Positions 1-8,078 of a stretch of DNA of 64,000 bases are shown piece by piece. The DNA comes from Ruegeria sp. TM1040 (GTDB lineage Bacteria > Pseudomonadota > Alphaproteobacteria > Rhodobacterales > Rhodobacteraceae): the NCBI RefSeq assembly GCF_000014065.1, contig NC_008043.1, forward strand, positions 749,001-813,000, read 5' to 3'. The translations under genes were made by a program, and so were the position numbers. Each line of letters begins with the position of its first letter. The first letter of the stretch is position 1. The notes under the pieces are model-generated. The model worked only from the letters and a program-made list of their open reading frames with translations. It had not been told where the DNA came from and did not search any database.

Positions 1-1166
1 TGTTTTACAGTCACGACACGTTTGGCCTTGGTCACTTGCGGCGCTCGCGCGCCCTGGCAGCGGCGATCACTTCGGCGGACCCCAAAGCCTCTGCAATGAT
101 CCTGACCGGCTCGCCAGTGGCGGGGCGATTTGCCTTTCCCAATCGCGTGGACCACATGCGCCTGCCCGGTGTGATCAAGCGCGCTGACGGCTCATATGCC
201 AGCCGCACAATGGGTATGAGCATCGAAGAGACCACGGAGCTGCGCGCGGGCCTCATCCGCTCCACCGCCGAGCAGTTTGCGCCCGATATACTGGTGGTCG
301 ACAAGGAACCCACCGGATTTCGCGGCGAGTTGATCCCCACGCTTGATCTCTTGCAGGAACGCGGCCAGGCGCGCCTTGTGCTGGGTTTGCGCGATGTTCT
401 GGACGAACCAGAAGTGCTGCGCGCCGAATGGGAGCGCAAATCCGCGCTCGAGGCGGCAGAGACCTACTATGATGAAATCTGGATCTACGGTTTGCATGAC
501 GTCTATGATCCGACCGCAGGCCTGCCCCTGAGCAAAGAGACACAGGCGCGCATGCACTGGACGGGCTATCTGCGCCGCGATCTCGGCGAAGTGGGCGAGC
601 CTCCAGAGCAGCCTTATGTTCTGATTACCGCCGGCGGTGGCGGCGATGGCGCGATGATGGTGGATCTTGCGATTTCCGCCTATGAACGCGATCCCACTCT
701 CACGCCACGCGCGATGCTGGTCTACGGCCCGTTCCTGTCCGGTGACACCCGCGCCGCATTTGAGGATCGGGTCGCCGCCCTTGACGGGCGGGTCAGCGCC
801 GTCGGCTTTGAGAGCCAGATCGAGACGCTGTTTGCCGGAGCGCAGGGCGTCATCTGCATGGGCGGTTACAACACGTTCTGCGAGGTGCTTTCGTTTGACA
901 AACCGGCCGTGATTGTGCCGCGTACCACGCCCCGGCTGGAGCAGTGGATCCGGGCCAGCCGTGCCGAGGAACTGGGCCTCGTGACCATGCTCGACGAAAC
1001 CCGCGATGGCTGGACGCCCGAGGCGATGATCGGTGCGATCCGCGCGCTGGAGCGCCAGCCTAACCCCTCAAAAGCGATCTCTGACGGGCTACTTGACGGA
1101 CTCGACTATGTGACCGAACGGGTCAATGCACTGTTGCAACAACTCCCGCGTGAGGTCAGCGCATGA
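1..1166 (+). CDS. MurG-like glycosyltransferase, 5' end missing
   Basis: A GT-B fold glycosyltransferase resembling MurG and the GT28 group. The frame is open to the left edge and reads FYSHDTFGLGHLRRSRALA, the usual N-terminal strand and GxGHxxR loop of this family, so the real start lies a few codons before base 1; the TTG at 36 is internal. The C-terminal half has the glycine-rich donor-site loop (TAGGGGDGAMM) and MGGYNTFCEVLSFDKP, the acceptor/donor cleft motif of GT28-like enzymes. Its stop overlaps the next start by four bases (ATGA at 1163), so translation is probably coupled. It heads a seven-gene glycan operon. The donor and acceptor sugars cannot be told from sequence. Confidence 0.85.
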   Translation, partial: FYSHDTFGLGHLRRSRALAAAITSADPKASAMILTGSPVAGRFAFPNRVDHMRLPGVIKRADGSYASRTMGMSIEETTELRAGLIRSTAEQFAPDILVVDKEPTGFRGELIPTLDLLQERGQARLVLGLRDVLDEPEVLRAEWERKSALEAAETYYDEIWIYGLHDVYDPTAGLPLSKETQARMHWTGYLRRDLGEVGEPPEQPYVLITAGGGGDGAMMVDLAISAYERDPTLTPRAMLVYGPFLSGDTRAAFEDRVAALDGRVSAVGFESQIETLFAGAQGVICMGGYNTFCEVLSFDKPAVIVPRTTPRLEQWIRASRAEELGLVTMLDETRDGWTPEAMIGAIRALERQPNPSKAISDGLLDGLDYVTERVNALLQQLPREVSA

Positions 1167-2407
1167 CTGGAAAACGCCCCGCGCTTGCTGTGTTGGTCAA
1201 AGGCTGGCCGCGCCTTTCCGAGACCTTTATCGCGCAGGAACTTGTCGCTCTTGAGGCGGCGGGGCAGCCTTTTGAGATTTGGTCGCTGCGTCACCCCACC
1301 GACACCAAAACTCACCCGCTTCATGATCGCCTCCAGGCACCGGTGCATTACCTGCCGGAGTATCTCTATGATGCGCCCGCTCGGGTGGCCGAGGCTCGCA
1401 CTCGGGCGCAGACGCTGCCGGGCTACGCGGCGGCCTACGAAGTCTGGCGCGCTGATCTGCGCCGCGACCCGACGCACAACCGCATTCGCCGCTTTGGTCA
1501 GGCCTGTGTCCTGGCGGCGGAACTGCCGCCCGAGGTGCGCGGCCTTTATGCCCATTTCCTGCATACGCCCGCTTCGGTGGCGCGCTATGCCGCAATCATG
1601 CGGGGCCTGCCGTGGAGCTTTTCGGCCCATGCAAAAGACATCTGGACCTCGCCCGAATGGGAGTTGCGCGAAAAGCTCTCGGCGGCCAGCCATGGCGCGG
1701 CCTTTGGGGCCACCTGCACAGGGTTTGGCGCGAAGCATCTACAAGAGCTCTCTGACGGCACGCCTGTGGATCTGATCTATCACGGGCTTGATCTGTCGCG
1801 GTTCCCCGCCCCCCCTGCGCGTGTACTGCGCAGCCCGAATGCGCCGTTTCACATGATGTCGGTGGGGCGGCTGGTGGAGAAGAAAGGCTTTGACCGCTTG
1901 ATCGCCGCGCTTGCGCTCCTGCCTCGGGATCTTGACTGGCACTGGACCCATATCGGTGGTGGCGGACTTGGGGATCTGTTGCAGGGCATGGCCGAAGACG
2001 CAGGCATTTCTGCTCGTATCACATGGCGCGGCGCCTGCGATCAGCCCGAGGTGATTGATGCGATGCGTGCGGCGGATCTCTTTGTGCTGCCTTCCCGTGT
2101 GGCTTCGGATGGCGACCGCGACGGCTTGCCCAATGTGCTGATGGAGGCGGCTTCGCAAGGCCTGCCGATCCTCTCGACCCCGGTGTCGGCTATTCCCGAG
2201 TTCATCGAAAGTGGCACCCATGGCCTCCTCAGCAGCGACGCGCCCGAGGCTTTGGCGGACGCGATGCTGCGTTTGGCCCATGCGCCCGAAGAGGCGCAGC
2301 GCATGGCCAAAGCCGCGCTTCTGCGTCTGCGCGCTGAGTTTGGCATGGATCCGGGTATTGCGCAGTTGAACACGCGCCTCAATGCGATGCTGAAGGACGC
2401 TGGATGA
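1163..2407 (+). CDS. Glycosyltransferase family 4
   Basis: A 414-residue retaining glycosyltransferase of the GT4 group. The N-terminus (VLVKGWPRLSETFIAQEL) is like WcaL/exopolysaccharide-type enzymes. The C-terminal Rossmann domain holds VGRLVEKKGFDRLIAAL and LPSRVASDGDRDGLPNVLMEA, the nucleotide-sugar site with the E-x7-E pattern. There is no membrane segment, so it probably acts at the cytoplasmic face. It overlaps the genes on both sides by four bases (1163-1166 and 2404-2407), marking it as part of one transcript with the upstream MurG-like enzyme and the downstream GT4. The sugar specificity is unknown. Confidence 0.88.
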   Translation: MTGKRPALAVLVKGWPRLSETFIAQELVALEAAGQPFEIWSLRHPTDTKTHPLHDRLQAPVHYLPEYLYDAPARVAEARTRAQTLPGYAAAYEVWRADLRRDPTHNRIRRFGQACVLAAELPPEVRGLYAHFLHTPASVARYAAIMRGLPWSFSAHAKDIWTSPEWELREKLSAASHGAAFGATCTGFGAKHLQELSDGTPVDLIYHGLDLSRFPAPPARVLRSPNAPFHMMSVGRLVEKKGFDRLIAALALLPRDLDWHWTHIGGGGLGDLLQGMAEDAGISARITWRGACDQPEVIDAMRAADLFVLPSRVASDGDRDGLPNVLMEAASQGLPILSTPVSAIPEFIESGTHGLLSSDAPEALADAMLRLAHAPEEAQRMAKAALLRLRAEFGMDPGIAQLNTRLNAMLKDAG

Positions 2408-3513
2408 GCGCATCCCGTATCGCCTTTTATGCGCCCATGAAGGCTCCGACTCATCCTACGCCCTCTGGCGATCGCGCGATGGCTCAGAACCTGATGGAGC
2501 TTTTGCAATTGGGCGGTGCGGAGGTGATCCTCGCCTCAGAGCTGCGGCTTTATGATAAACTGGGCGACCCCGCGCATCAGCAGCTATTGCAGCGGCGCGC
2601 CGCTGATGAGGTCAGCCGTCTGGTCGAGGAGCTTCCGCCCGTGGACGCTTGGGTGACCTATCACAATTACTACAAAGCCCCCGATTTGCTCGGACCCGCC
2701 GTGGCCGAGGCCCGGGGCATTCCCTACGTGCAGATCGAGAGCACGCGCGCCAAGAAACGCCTGAAGGGGCCTTGGGCCGCATTTGCGCAGGCCGCCCACG
2801 AGGCCGCTGATCAGGCCGCGGTGATCTTCTACCTCACGGACCAGGACCGACAGACGTTGGAGCGCGATCGCGCAGGCGATCAACAGCTGGTGCATCTGCG
2901 CCCGTTTCTGCCGCAGGATGTGCTGCCTCCGGCAAGGGCAGAGTCAGACGACGCAGGCCGTACACTGCTGGCCGCTGGCATGATGCGTCCGGGCGACAAA
3001 CTGGCGTCATATGCCCTTATTGCCGAGACGCTGCGCCACCTTGAGAAGACCGAGCGCGCGAGCGACTGGCAGCTTTTGATTGCGGGCGACGGCCCCGCGC
3101 GCACCGAGGTCGACGCGCTCATGGCGCCCTTTGGCGACCGGGTGCGTTTTCTCGGACAGCTCGGCCCCGAGGCCATGATAGACGCGTATCGTGCCGCAGA
3201 TCTTTTCCTGTGGCCCGGCGTCAACGAAGCCTTCGGGATGGTCTATGTCGAGGCCCAATCTCATGGTCTACCTGTGGTCGCTCAAGACAGGCCCGGCTTG
3301 CGGGATGTGCTTTTGCCCGGGGATTATCCCGCTCCAGATGCTGGCGCGCGCGCCCTTGCCGCCCGTGTGGTGCACCTGCTGGCGGATGCGTCTGAGCGCA
3401 AAGACCTCGGGCGGCGGGCGCGGGATCATATCGCCCGCCACCACCTTCGCCCCGCCGCGTCCGCAACCCTCTGGGCGGCGCTCAAGCCACTATTTAGGGA
3501 ACACAGCGCATGA
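2404..3513 (+). CDS. Glycosyltransferase family 4 (second)
   Basis: A 369-residue GT4-type glycosyltransferase. The N-terminal half opens with FYAPMKAPTHPTPSGDRAMA, a common acceptor-domain start in proteobacterial GT4 proteins. The C-terminal half has LLIAGDGPAR and LFLWPGVNEAFGMVYVEAQ, the donor-binding helix with the conserved glutamates. It is diverged from the GT4 just upstream, so this is not a recent duplication. Four-base overlaps join it to the gene before and to the phosphatase after (3510-3513). It probably adds another sugar to the same glycan or glycolipid; the substrate is unknown. Confidence 0.87.
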   Translation: MSASRIAFYAPMKAPTHPTPSGDRAMAQNLMELLQLGGAEVILASELRLYDKLGDPAHQQLLQRRAADEVSRLVEELPPVDAWVTYHNYYKAPDLLGPAVAEARGIPYVQIESTRAKKRLKGPWAAFAQAAHEAADQAAVIFYLTDQDRQTLERDRAGDQQLVHLRPFLPQDVLPPARAESDDAGRTLLAAGMMRPGDKLASYALIAETLRHLEKTERASDWQLLIAGDGPARTEVDALMAPFGDRVRFLGQLGPEAMIDAYRAADLFLWPGVNEAFGMVYVEAQSHGLPVVAQDRPGLRDVLLPGDYPAPDAGARALAARVVHLLADASERKDLGRRARDHIARHHLRPAASATLWAALKPLFREHSA

Positions 3514-4094
3514 TCCGCCTTGCTCTTTTGCGCCACGGGCACACAGACTGGAACCGTGCAGGTCGCATTCAGGGGCGCAGCGACATCACACTCGATGCGG
3601 CCGCCCGCCAAGAGCTTGCAGCCCATGCCCTGCCGGGCACGTGGAAAGACGCGGACCTCTGGTCGAGCCCCCTGAAGCGCGCCGCCGAGACCGCCGAACT
3701 TGTGGCTGGACGTGCGCCCCAAACAGCAGCCGCGCTCATCGAGATGAATTGGGGCGATTGGGAAGGTCAACAGGGCGCGCTTTTGCGCGCAGACCCGCAA
3801 TCAGGGTTTCGCGACATTGAACACTGGGGCTGGGATTATCGCCCGCCTGGGGGAGAAAGCCCTGCCGAGGTCTGGGCGCGGGTCGCGCCCTGGATCGCAA
3901 CCCTGACGCGTGACACGGTTGCCGTCTGTCACATCGGTATCATGCGGATGATCCTTGCCCGCGCGCATGGCTGGGATTTCGATGGCCCCGCCCCGTTCCA
4001 GGTTAAGCGCAACCGCCTGTTTGTGGTCGAGATCTCTGGCGATCAGCTCGACCCATGGACAGAGCCCGTCAGGCTGGAGAAACGCGCGTCATGA
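3510..4094 (+). CDS. Histidine phosphatase family protein
   Basis: A 194-residue member of the phosphoglycerate-mutase-like histidine phosphatase superfamily. LLRHGHTDWN carries the phospho-accepting histidine, followed by a conserved arginine in GRIQGRSD; the acidic catalytic region is EMNWGDWEG and the second histidine is in AVCHIGIMR. It lies inside the glycosyltransferase operon, overlapping its neighbours by four bases on each side. A role in dephosphorylating a sugar phosphate or glycan intermediate is inferred from this context. Cobalamin-type phosphatases (CobC-like) share the fold, but no cobalamin gene is nearby. Confidence 0.85.
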   Translation: MIRLALLRHGHTDWNRAGRIQGRSDITLDAAARQELAAHALPGTWKDADLWSSPLKRAAETAELVAGRAPQTAAALIEMNWGDWEGQQGALLRADPQSGFRDIEHWGWDYRPPGGESPAEVWARVAPWIATLTRDTVAVCHIGIMRMILARAHGWDFDGPAPFQVKRNRLFVVEISGDQLDPWTEPVRLEKRAS

Positions 4095-5230
4095 AGGTTC
4101 TGATTGCTGTGACGCATCTCTTGGGCACCGGGCATCTGTCGCGCGCCCTCACATTGGGGCGGGCGTTTTCGCGACTGGGCCATGCCGTTACCGTGATCTC
4201 TGGCGGGTTTCCAGCGCCGCAACTCAGCCTTGAGAGCGTCCAGATCGAGCAATTGCCACCGCTGCGCTCTGATGGGGTGGCGTTCACGCGCCTGCTGGGC
4301 GAAGGGGGCGAGGTCGCGGATGAGGCCTATCTTGCCCGCAGGGTGCATCAGCTGGAAACCGTGGTTCAGGCTCGGGAACCCGATGTTCTGATCACGGAGC
4401 TTTACCCCTTTGGTCGCCGCGCTCTTAGGGCAGAGTTCCGCGCCCTCCTTGAGGCTGCCAAGGCCCTGCCCCGCCCGCCCCTGATCCTGTCCTCGATCCG
4501 TGATATTCTTGCCCCGCCGTCAAAGCCGCAAAAGGCCGTGGACGCCGATGCAATGATTGAGCGCTATTACGATGGCGTGCTCGTTCACTCCGACCCCAAG
4601 GCGACCCGGCTCGAGGTCAGCTGGCCTGTCTCGGACATGCTCGCCGCCAAGCTGCATTACACCGGCTATGTCGCCCCACCAGCCGCAGCGCCGCATCCCG
4701 ATGGGGTTGGCAAAGGCGAAATCCTCGTCAGCGCTGGCGGTGGCAGCGTCGGAGATGCACTATATGCCTGCGCCATTGAGGCCGCCAAGGAGATGCCAGA
4801 CTATAGCTGGCGCATTCTTGTCGGCGGCGCGGATGCGGCGGCGCGGATCGCAGAGTTGCACGACCCAAGTTCGCCCGCGAGTCTTGAGCCTGCCCGCTCT
4901 GACTTTCGCGCGATGCTGCCCCATGCCGCCGCCTCCGTGAGCATGTGTGGCTACAATACCGCACTGGATTTGCTGCAATCGGGTACCCCAGCGGTGCTCG
5001 TGCCCTTTGATGCGGGCAAGGAGGTGGAGCAGACCCTGCGCGCCAAGAGCCTGTCTCCGTTACCAGGTTTTGAGGTCGAAGCGGCGGCGACACTCACGCC
5101 AGCCCGTCTCGCGACAGCGCTGCGCCGCGTTATGCAGGATACGCAACGCAGCCTTGACGGCTTTGAATTTGACGGAGCGGGTCAGAGTGTGGAGATTGCC
5201 GCAACGCTGCTGAGGGGGCAGCGCGCTTGA
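4091..5230 (+). CDS. MurG-like glycosyltransferase (second)
   Basis: A 379-residue GT-B glycosyltransferase starting at the ATG at 4091, which overlaps the phosphatase stop (ATGA). An upstream in-frame start at 4055 would overlap far more and adds no family sequence. The N-terminus MKVLIAVTHLLGTGHLSRAL has the GxGHxxRAL loop. The middle has LVSAGGGSVGD and the end has SMCGYNTALDLLQSGTP, the paired donor-site motifs of GT28-like enzymes. It is distantly related to the first gene of the operon, so the operon holds two diverged MurG-like and two GT4 enzymes. The product is not known. Confidence 0.85.
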   Translation: MKVLIAVTHLLGTGHLSRALTLGRAFSRLGHAVTVISGGFPAPQLSLESVQIEQLPPLRSDGVAFTRLLGEGGEVADEAYLARRVHQLETVVQAREPDVLITELYPFGRRALRAEFRALLEAAKALPRPPLILSSIRDILAPPSKPQKAVDADAMIERYYDGVLVHSDPKATRLEVSWPVSDMLAAKLHYTGYVAPPAAAPHPDGVGKGEILVSAGGGSVGDALYACAIEAAKEMPDYSWRILVGGADAAARIAELHDPSSPASLEPARSDFRAMLPHAAASVSMCGYNTALDLLQSGTPAVLVPFDAGKEVEQTLRAKSLSPLPGFEVEAAATLTPARLATALRRVMQDTQRSLDGFEFDGAGQSVEIAATLLRGQRA

Positions 5231-5250
5231 GCGCAATTGGGGGATTTTGA

Positions 5251-6009
5251 ATGACCGAAGGCTGGGACGCGCTGGACGCGGAGCTGGAGCAATGGGCTGC
5301 GGCGGGTCTGCGTTTGCCGCTGTGGTGGCGCGATGATGATGCAGTTACCCCGACCGATGCGTTGACGCGGCTTGAAGCAATGGCAACGCGGCTTGATCTT
5401 CCGGTGCATCTGGCGGTGATCCCGAAAGCGGCAGAAGACGCGCTGGCGCAACATGTATCACAGTCGAGCCATTTGATCCCCGTCGTGCACGGTTGGGCGC
5501 ATGTGAACCACGCAAATCCTGACAAGAAGACCTGCGAATTTCCCAGCACCCGCCCTGTGGACGAGGCGTTGACCGATGCCGAACAGGGGGTCGAGCGACT
5601 GAAACATCTGTTTGGCGCGCGGTTGCAGCCCATGTTCGTCCCACCGTGGAACCGGATCTCGCCTGCGATGTTGCCGTGGCTTGCGGGGCTGGGCTTTGCT
5701 GCAATCTCCACCTATGGACCCCGCAAGCGCACGCAGGCGGCATCGGGTCTGGTGCAGATCAACACCCATATTGATCCGATCGACTGGAAAGGTGGGCGCG
5801 GTCTTATGCCTGAGGCTCAGATCCTTCAGAAGCTGGTGGCCAATTTGCAAGCGCGGCGCAGCGGTCAGCAGGATAATGCGGAACCGCTGGGTCTCCTGAC
5901 GCATCATCTTGTGCATACGGACGAGGTATGGGAGTTCTGCGACACCTTGCTGCGCCGTCTCCTTGAGGGGCCAGCCCATCCCTGGCGTTTCAACGAGAGG
6001 ATCAACTGA
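5251..6009 (+). CDS. Polysaccharide deacetylase-like protein (NodB fold)
   Basis: A 252-residue protein resembling the short polysaccharide-deacetylase-like proteins of alphaproteobacteria. LPLWWRDDDAV holds the paired aspartates expected at the metal/catalytic site of the NodB domain; VVHGWAHVNH carries the histidines usually found in the H-x3-5-H metal site; MFVPPWNRIS matches the R/P-PWN motif near the active-site groove. No signal peptide is visible, so it would act on a cytoplasmic substrate such as a lipid-linked or nucleotide sugar. It sits 20 bases after the second MurG-like gene and abuts the methyltransferase. Removal of an N- or O-acetyl group from the glycan is inferred. Confidence 0.78.
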   Translation: MTEGWDALDAELEQWAAAGLRLPLWWRDDDAVTPTDALTRLEAMATRLDLPVHLAVIPKAAEDALAQHVSQSSHLIPVVHGWAHVNHANPDKKTCEFPSTRPVDEALTDAEQGVERLKHLFGARLQPMFVPPWNRISPAMLPWLAGLGFAAISTYGPRKRTQAASGLVQINTHIDPIDWKGGRGLMPEAQILQKLVANLQARRSGQQDNAEPLGLLTHHLVHTDEVWEFCDTLLRRLLEGPAHPWRFNERIN

Positions 6010-6489
6010 GTGAGCCGACTGGACAGTATGCTGCGCCGCCTGACCGCGCAACGCGATGGGCTAAATTGGGCCGCGCAAGAGATTTCGCTCCTCACCGGGG
6101 ATGTTCTTGATCTCGGGCTTGGCAATGGTCGCACCTATGATCACCTGCGCGAAGTGATGCCGGAGCGCCGGATCTGGGTCATCGACCGCGTCCTTCAATG
6201 CCACCCGTCCTGTGTCCCGCCGGAAGAGAACTTTTTGCAAGGCGAAGCGGCTCCGATGCTGGACCGCCTGGCAGAGGGTGGCCATAAGCTCGCGCTGGCG
6301 CATTACGATCTGGGGTTTGGGATCAAAGAAAAAGACGTGGCCGAAGCAGCAAAACTCTCTCCGGTGATTGCGCGCGTCATGGTGCCGGGCGGGGTGATCG
6401 TCTCTGGCCAGCCTCTTGTGGGCTTCAAAGAGATCGATGGCCCCGAAGGCATCCCCGAAGGCCGCTACATGTTCTATCGCGTGGAGTAA
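6010..6489 (+). CDS. Small class I SAM-dependent methyltransferase
   Basis: A 159-residue Rossmann methyltransferase. The GTG start follows the deacetylase stop with no gap. Motif I is VLDLGLGNGRTYDHL, followed by the acidic strand-2 end in RIWVIDRVLQ. No lipid- or nucleic-acid-specific motif is seen. It is the last gene of the seven-gene operon; beyond it lie almost 400 bases without a gene. By context it may methylate the sugar or lipid made by the glycosyltransferases. Confidence in the fold is high; the substrate is a guess. Confidence 0.78.
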   Translation: MSRLDSMLRRLTAQRDGLNWAAQEISLLTGDVLDLGLGNGRTYDHLREVMPERRIWVIDRVLQCHPSCVPPEENFLQGEAAPMLDRLAEGGHKLALAHYDLGFGIKEKDVAEAAKLSPVIARVMVPGGVIVSGQPLVGFKEIDGPEGIPEGRYMFYRVE

Positions 6490-6682
6490 TCCGCACCACG
6501 CCGCACCACGTCCAATGGATCGCTGGAAATAGGATGCGCATCGTCTTTGAGGGGGTGCGCTTTGCTGTGCAAATCGCGCTGGGGCGGAGGCCCAACGCTT
6601 TTGGGGGCGGCTTAGCCGCACGCATAAAGGGGCGGGAGCCTCCCGGTTCTGCAACAGCGCATAGGTCAGCACTCCTGCCTGA

Positions 6683-6702
6683 TTGTTTCGCGTGCGAAAC
6701 AA
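6683..6702. promoter_or_regulatory. Perfect palindrome, parS-like or operator-like
   Basis: TTGTTTCGC and GCGAAACAA flank a GT centre: 9-base arms with a 2-base centre. No T-run follows, so it is not a standard terminator. It resembles the chromosomal parS half-sites (TGTTTC/GAAACA), but with a longer centre than the usual 16-base parS. Confidence 0.4.
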
Positions 6703-6733
6703 CAGGTCACCAAGGCTGATACTTTATGTAGGC

Positions 6734-6776
6734 GTTGCGTGGAGAGCGCACGCTGACATCTGCGAGTCCACGCAAC
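6734..6776. repeat. Inverted repeat, 10-base arms
   Basis: GTTGCGTGGA at 6734-6743 is the exact reverse complement of TCCACGCAAC at 6767-6776, with a 23-base loop. It lies between the glycan operon and phnM and is not followed by a T-run. Confidence 0.5.
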
Positions 6777-6784
6777 AAAGCCGT

Positions 6785-6806
6785 TTTGCGCGCATATTTG
6801 CGCGCA
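6785..6806. repeat. Tandem 10-base repeat
   Basis: TTTGCGCGCA occurs at 6785-6794 and again at 6797-6806, with TA between. Each unit contains the self-complementary TGCGCGCA. No function is assigned. Confidence 0.5.
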
Positions 6807-6839
6807 GAGGCGCCGCTCAGGCGTGTAAGAGCGGTGTGC

Positions 6840-6868
6840 AAAGCGCGCGCGCTATCAACGCGCGCTTT
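6840..6868 (-). terminator. Hairpin terminator after phnM
   Basis: AAAGCGCG and CGCGCTTT pair around a loop containing TATCAA, 16 bases beyond the phnM stop. The T-run is short on either strand, so strength is uncertain. It may act in both directions. Confidence 0.5.
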
Positions 6869-6883
6869 ACGACACTGGCGCCC

Positions 6884-8026
6884 TCAGGCCACACGCGCGC
6901 CGCGCGAATAAACTGCGCGCAGCATCGGCACGCCCTCACGGGTGCGAAAGCGGATCAAGTCCGCGCGTTTGCCAACCTCCAGCACCCCGCGATCGGTCAA
7001 GCCCACCGACGCAGCAGGCGCAGCCGTCACGGTGGCCATCCCGCGCGCCAGATCACCCCAGATCTCGCCCAGTTTGACAGCCGCCTGCAGCAGCGCGGCC
7101 GGGATATAGTCCGAGGACACGATGTCCAAAAGCTCCAGATCCGCAAGCTCTCGCGCGGCGACATTGCCGGAGTGCGAACCACCCCGAATGAGGTTGGGCG
7201 CGCCCATCATCACCTTGATCCCATGGGCATGGCAGGCCCGCGCGGCCTCAACCGTGGTGGGGAACTCGGCCAGCCGAATTCCATGGCCTGCCGAGGTCTG
7301 CACCTGATCTGCAGTGGTGTCATCATGGCTGGCCAGCACTGCGCCAAAGCGGGCGGCCTCGGCCACGGTGGTTGCCTCGTGGAGATCACCAAAGCGGGCG
7401 CGCAGATCCTTCAGTTGCGCCACATGGTTGATGAATTCCTCATCCGACATGCCACGTTTGGACTTCACGTATTGCTCGAGTTTCGCAATATCGCGGAACT
7501 GGCGCTGACCGGGGGTGTGGTCCATCAGGCTCACAAGGCCCACGCGGTCCTCGGCGGTGAACTCCGCCAGCTCCTCGGCCAGCGTTTCAGAGCAGACTTC
7601 GGCGCGCAGGTGCAGGAAATGACTGATCTTCAGCATGTCCTTGGTGCGCAGGTCCAGCATCTCGCTCGCAAGCTGGCGCGCATATTTGATATAGCGCCCC
7701 TTGCCGGACGGGATCGAACCCACCCGCATTGCATCAAAGACGGTGGTGATGCCGGTCGAGGCAAGCTCGGCGTCATGGGCGACCAGGGCCGCCGCATGGG
7801 GCCAGTCAACCCCGGGTCGGGGTTCGATGTGGCGTTCCAGATTGTCGGTGTGCAGTTCCACAAGGCCAGGGCTGAGGAAATCGCCCTCAAGATCCACCGC
7901 GCCCGCAGGCACAGAAGAGCCGTCGGCGATGTCGGCGATCACGCTATCTGAGATTTTTACGCAACCGGTGCGGGTCTCGCCCGCAAGGATCAGCGTGGCA
8001 TTGGCAAGGATCATCTCTTGTGTCAT
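6884..8026 (-). CDS. phnM: RPnTP diphosphatase PhnM
   Basis: A 380-residue amidohydrolase-superfamily protein. In the C-P lyase pathway PhnM removes pyrophosphate from alpha-D-ribose 1-methylphosphonate 5-triphosphate. PGLVELHTDNLERHIEPRPG carries the H-x-D metal motif and the ERHxxPRPGV signature of PhnM, and the C-terminus has the usual GKRADLIR segment. The ATG at 8026 was chosen because it gives the normal N-terminus; an upstream in-frame ATG at 8062 adds unrelated residues. phnM stands apart from the phnG-N operon, being separated from phnN by the oppositely oriented DUF1045 gene; only 52 bases lie between the phnM and DUF1045 starts. Confidence 0.95.
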   Translation of the reverse strand: MTQEMILANATLILAGETRTGCVKISDSVIADIADGSSVPAGAVDLEGDFLSPGLVELHTDNLERHIEPRPGVDWPHAAALVAHDAELASTGITTVFDAMRVGSIPSGKGRYIKYARQLASEMLDLRTKDMLKISHFLHLRAEVCSETLAEELAEFTAEDRVGLVSLMDHTPGQRQFRDIAKLEQYVKSKRGMSDEEFINHVAQLKDLRARFGDLHEATTVAEAARFGAVLASHDDTTADQVQTSAGHGIRLAEFPTTVEAARACHAHGIKVMMGAPNLIRGGSHSGNVAARELADLELLDIVSSDYIPAALLQAAVKLGEIWGDLARGMATVTAAPAASVGLTDRGVLEVGKRADLIRFRTREGVPMLRAVYSRGARVA

Positions 8027-8078
8027 CTGGAGTTCACATCTTTCGGGATAGAGAAGGCCCACGTCTTAGGAGGCCAAT

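Larger units (their letters stand above)
6490..6883. other. Gene-free region with four palindromic structures
   Basis: No credible gene on either strand. The stretch separates the glycan operon (+) from the end of phnM (-). It holds a near-perfect palindrome at 6683-6702, a 10-base inverted repeat at 6734-6776, a tandem 10-base repeat at 6785-6806 and a GC-rich hairpin at 6840-6868. Only the last is readily explained as a terminator. Confidence 0.6.

Noticed and set aside
36-38. TTG at 36 as the start of the first gene
   Set aside because: The frame is open to the left edge and the residues before it (FYSHDTFGLGH) are the conserved N-terminus of the family, so the gene is cut by the window.
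6685-6700. A true parS site at 6685-6700
   Set aside because: The ends match TGTTTC/GAAACA but the centre is two bases longer than the standard 16-base parS, so it is reported only as parS-like.
6683-7951. Long open frame opposite phnM
   Set aside because: It is the complement of phnM; the predicted protein is rich in His, Arg and Gly with no family likeness, typical of antisense frames in high-GC DNA.
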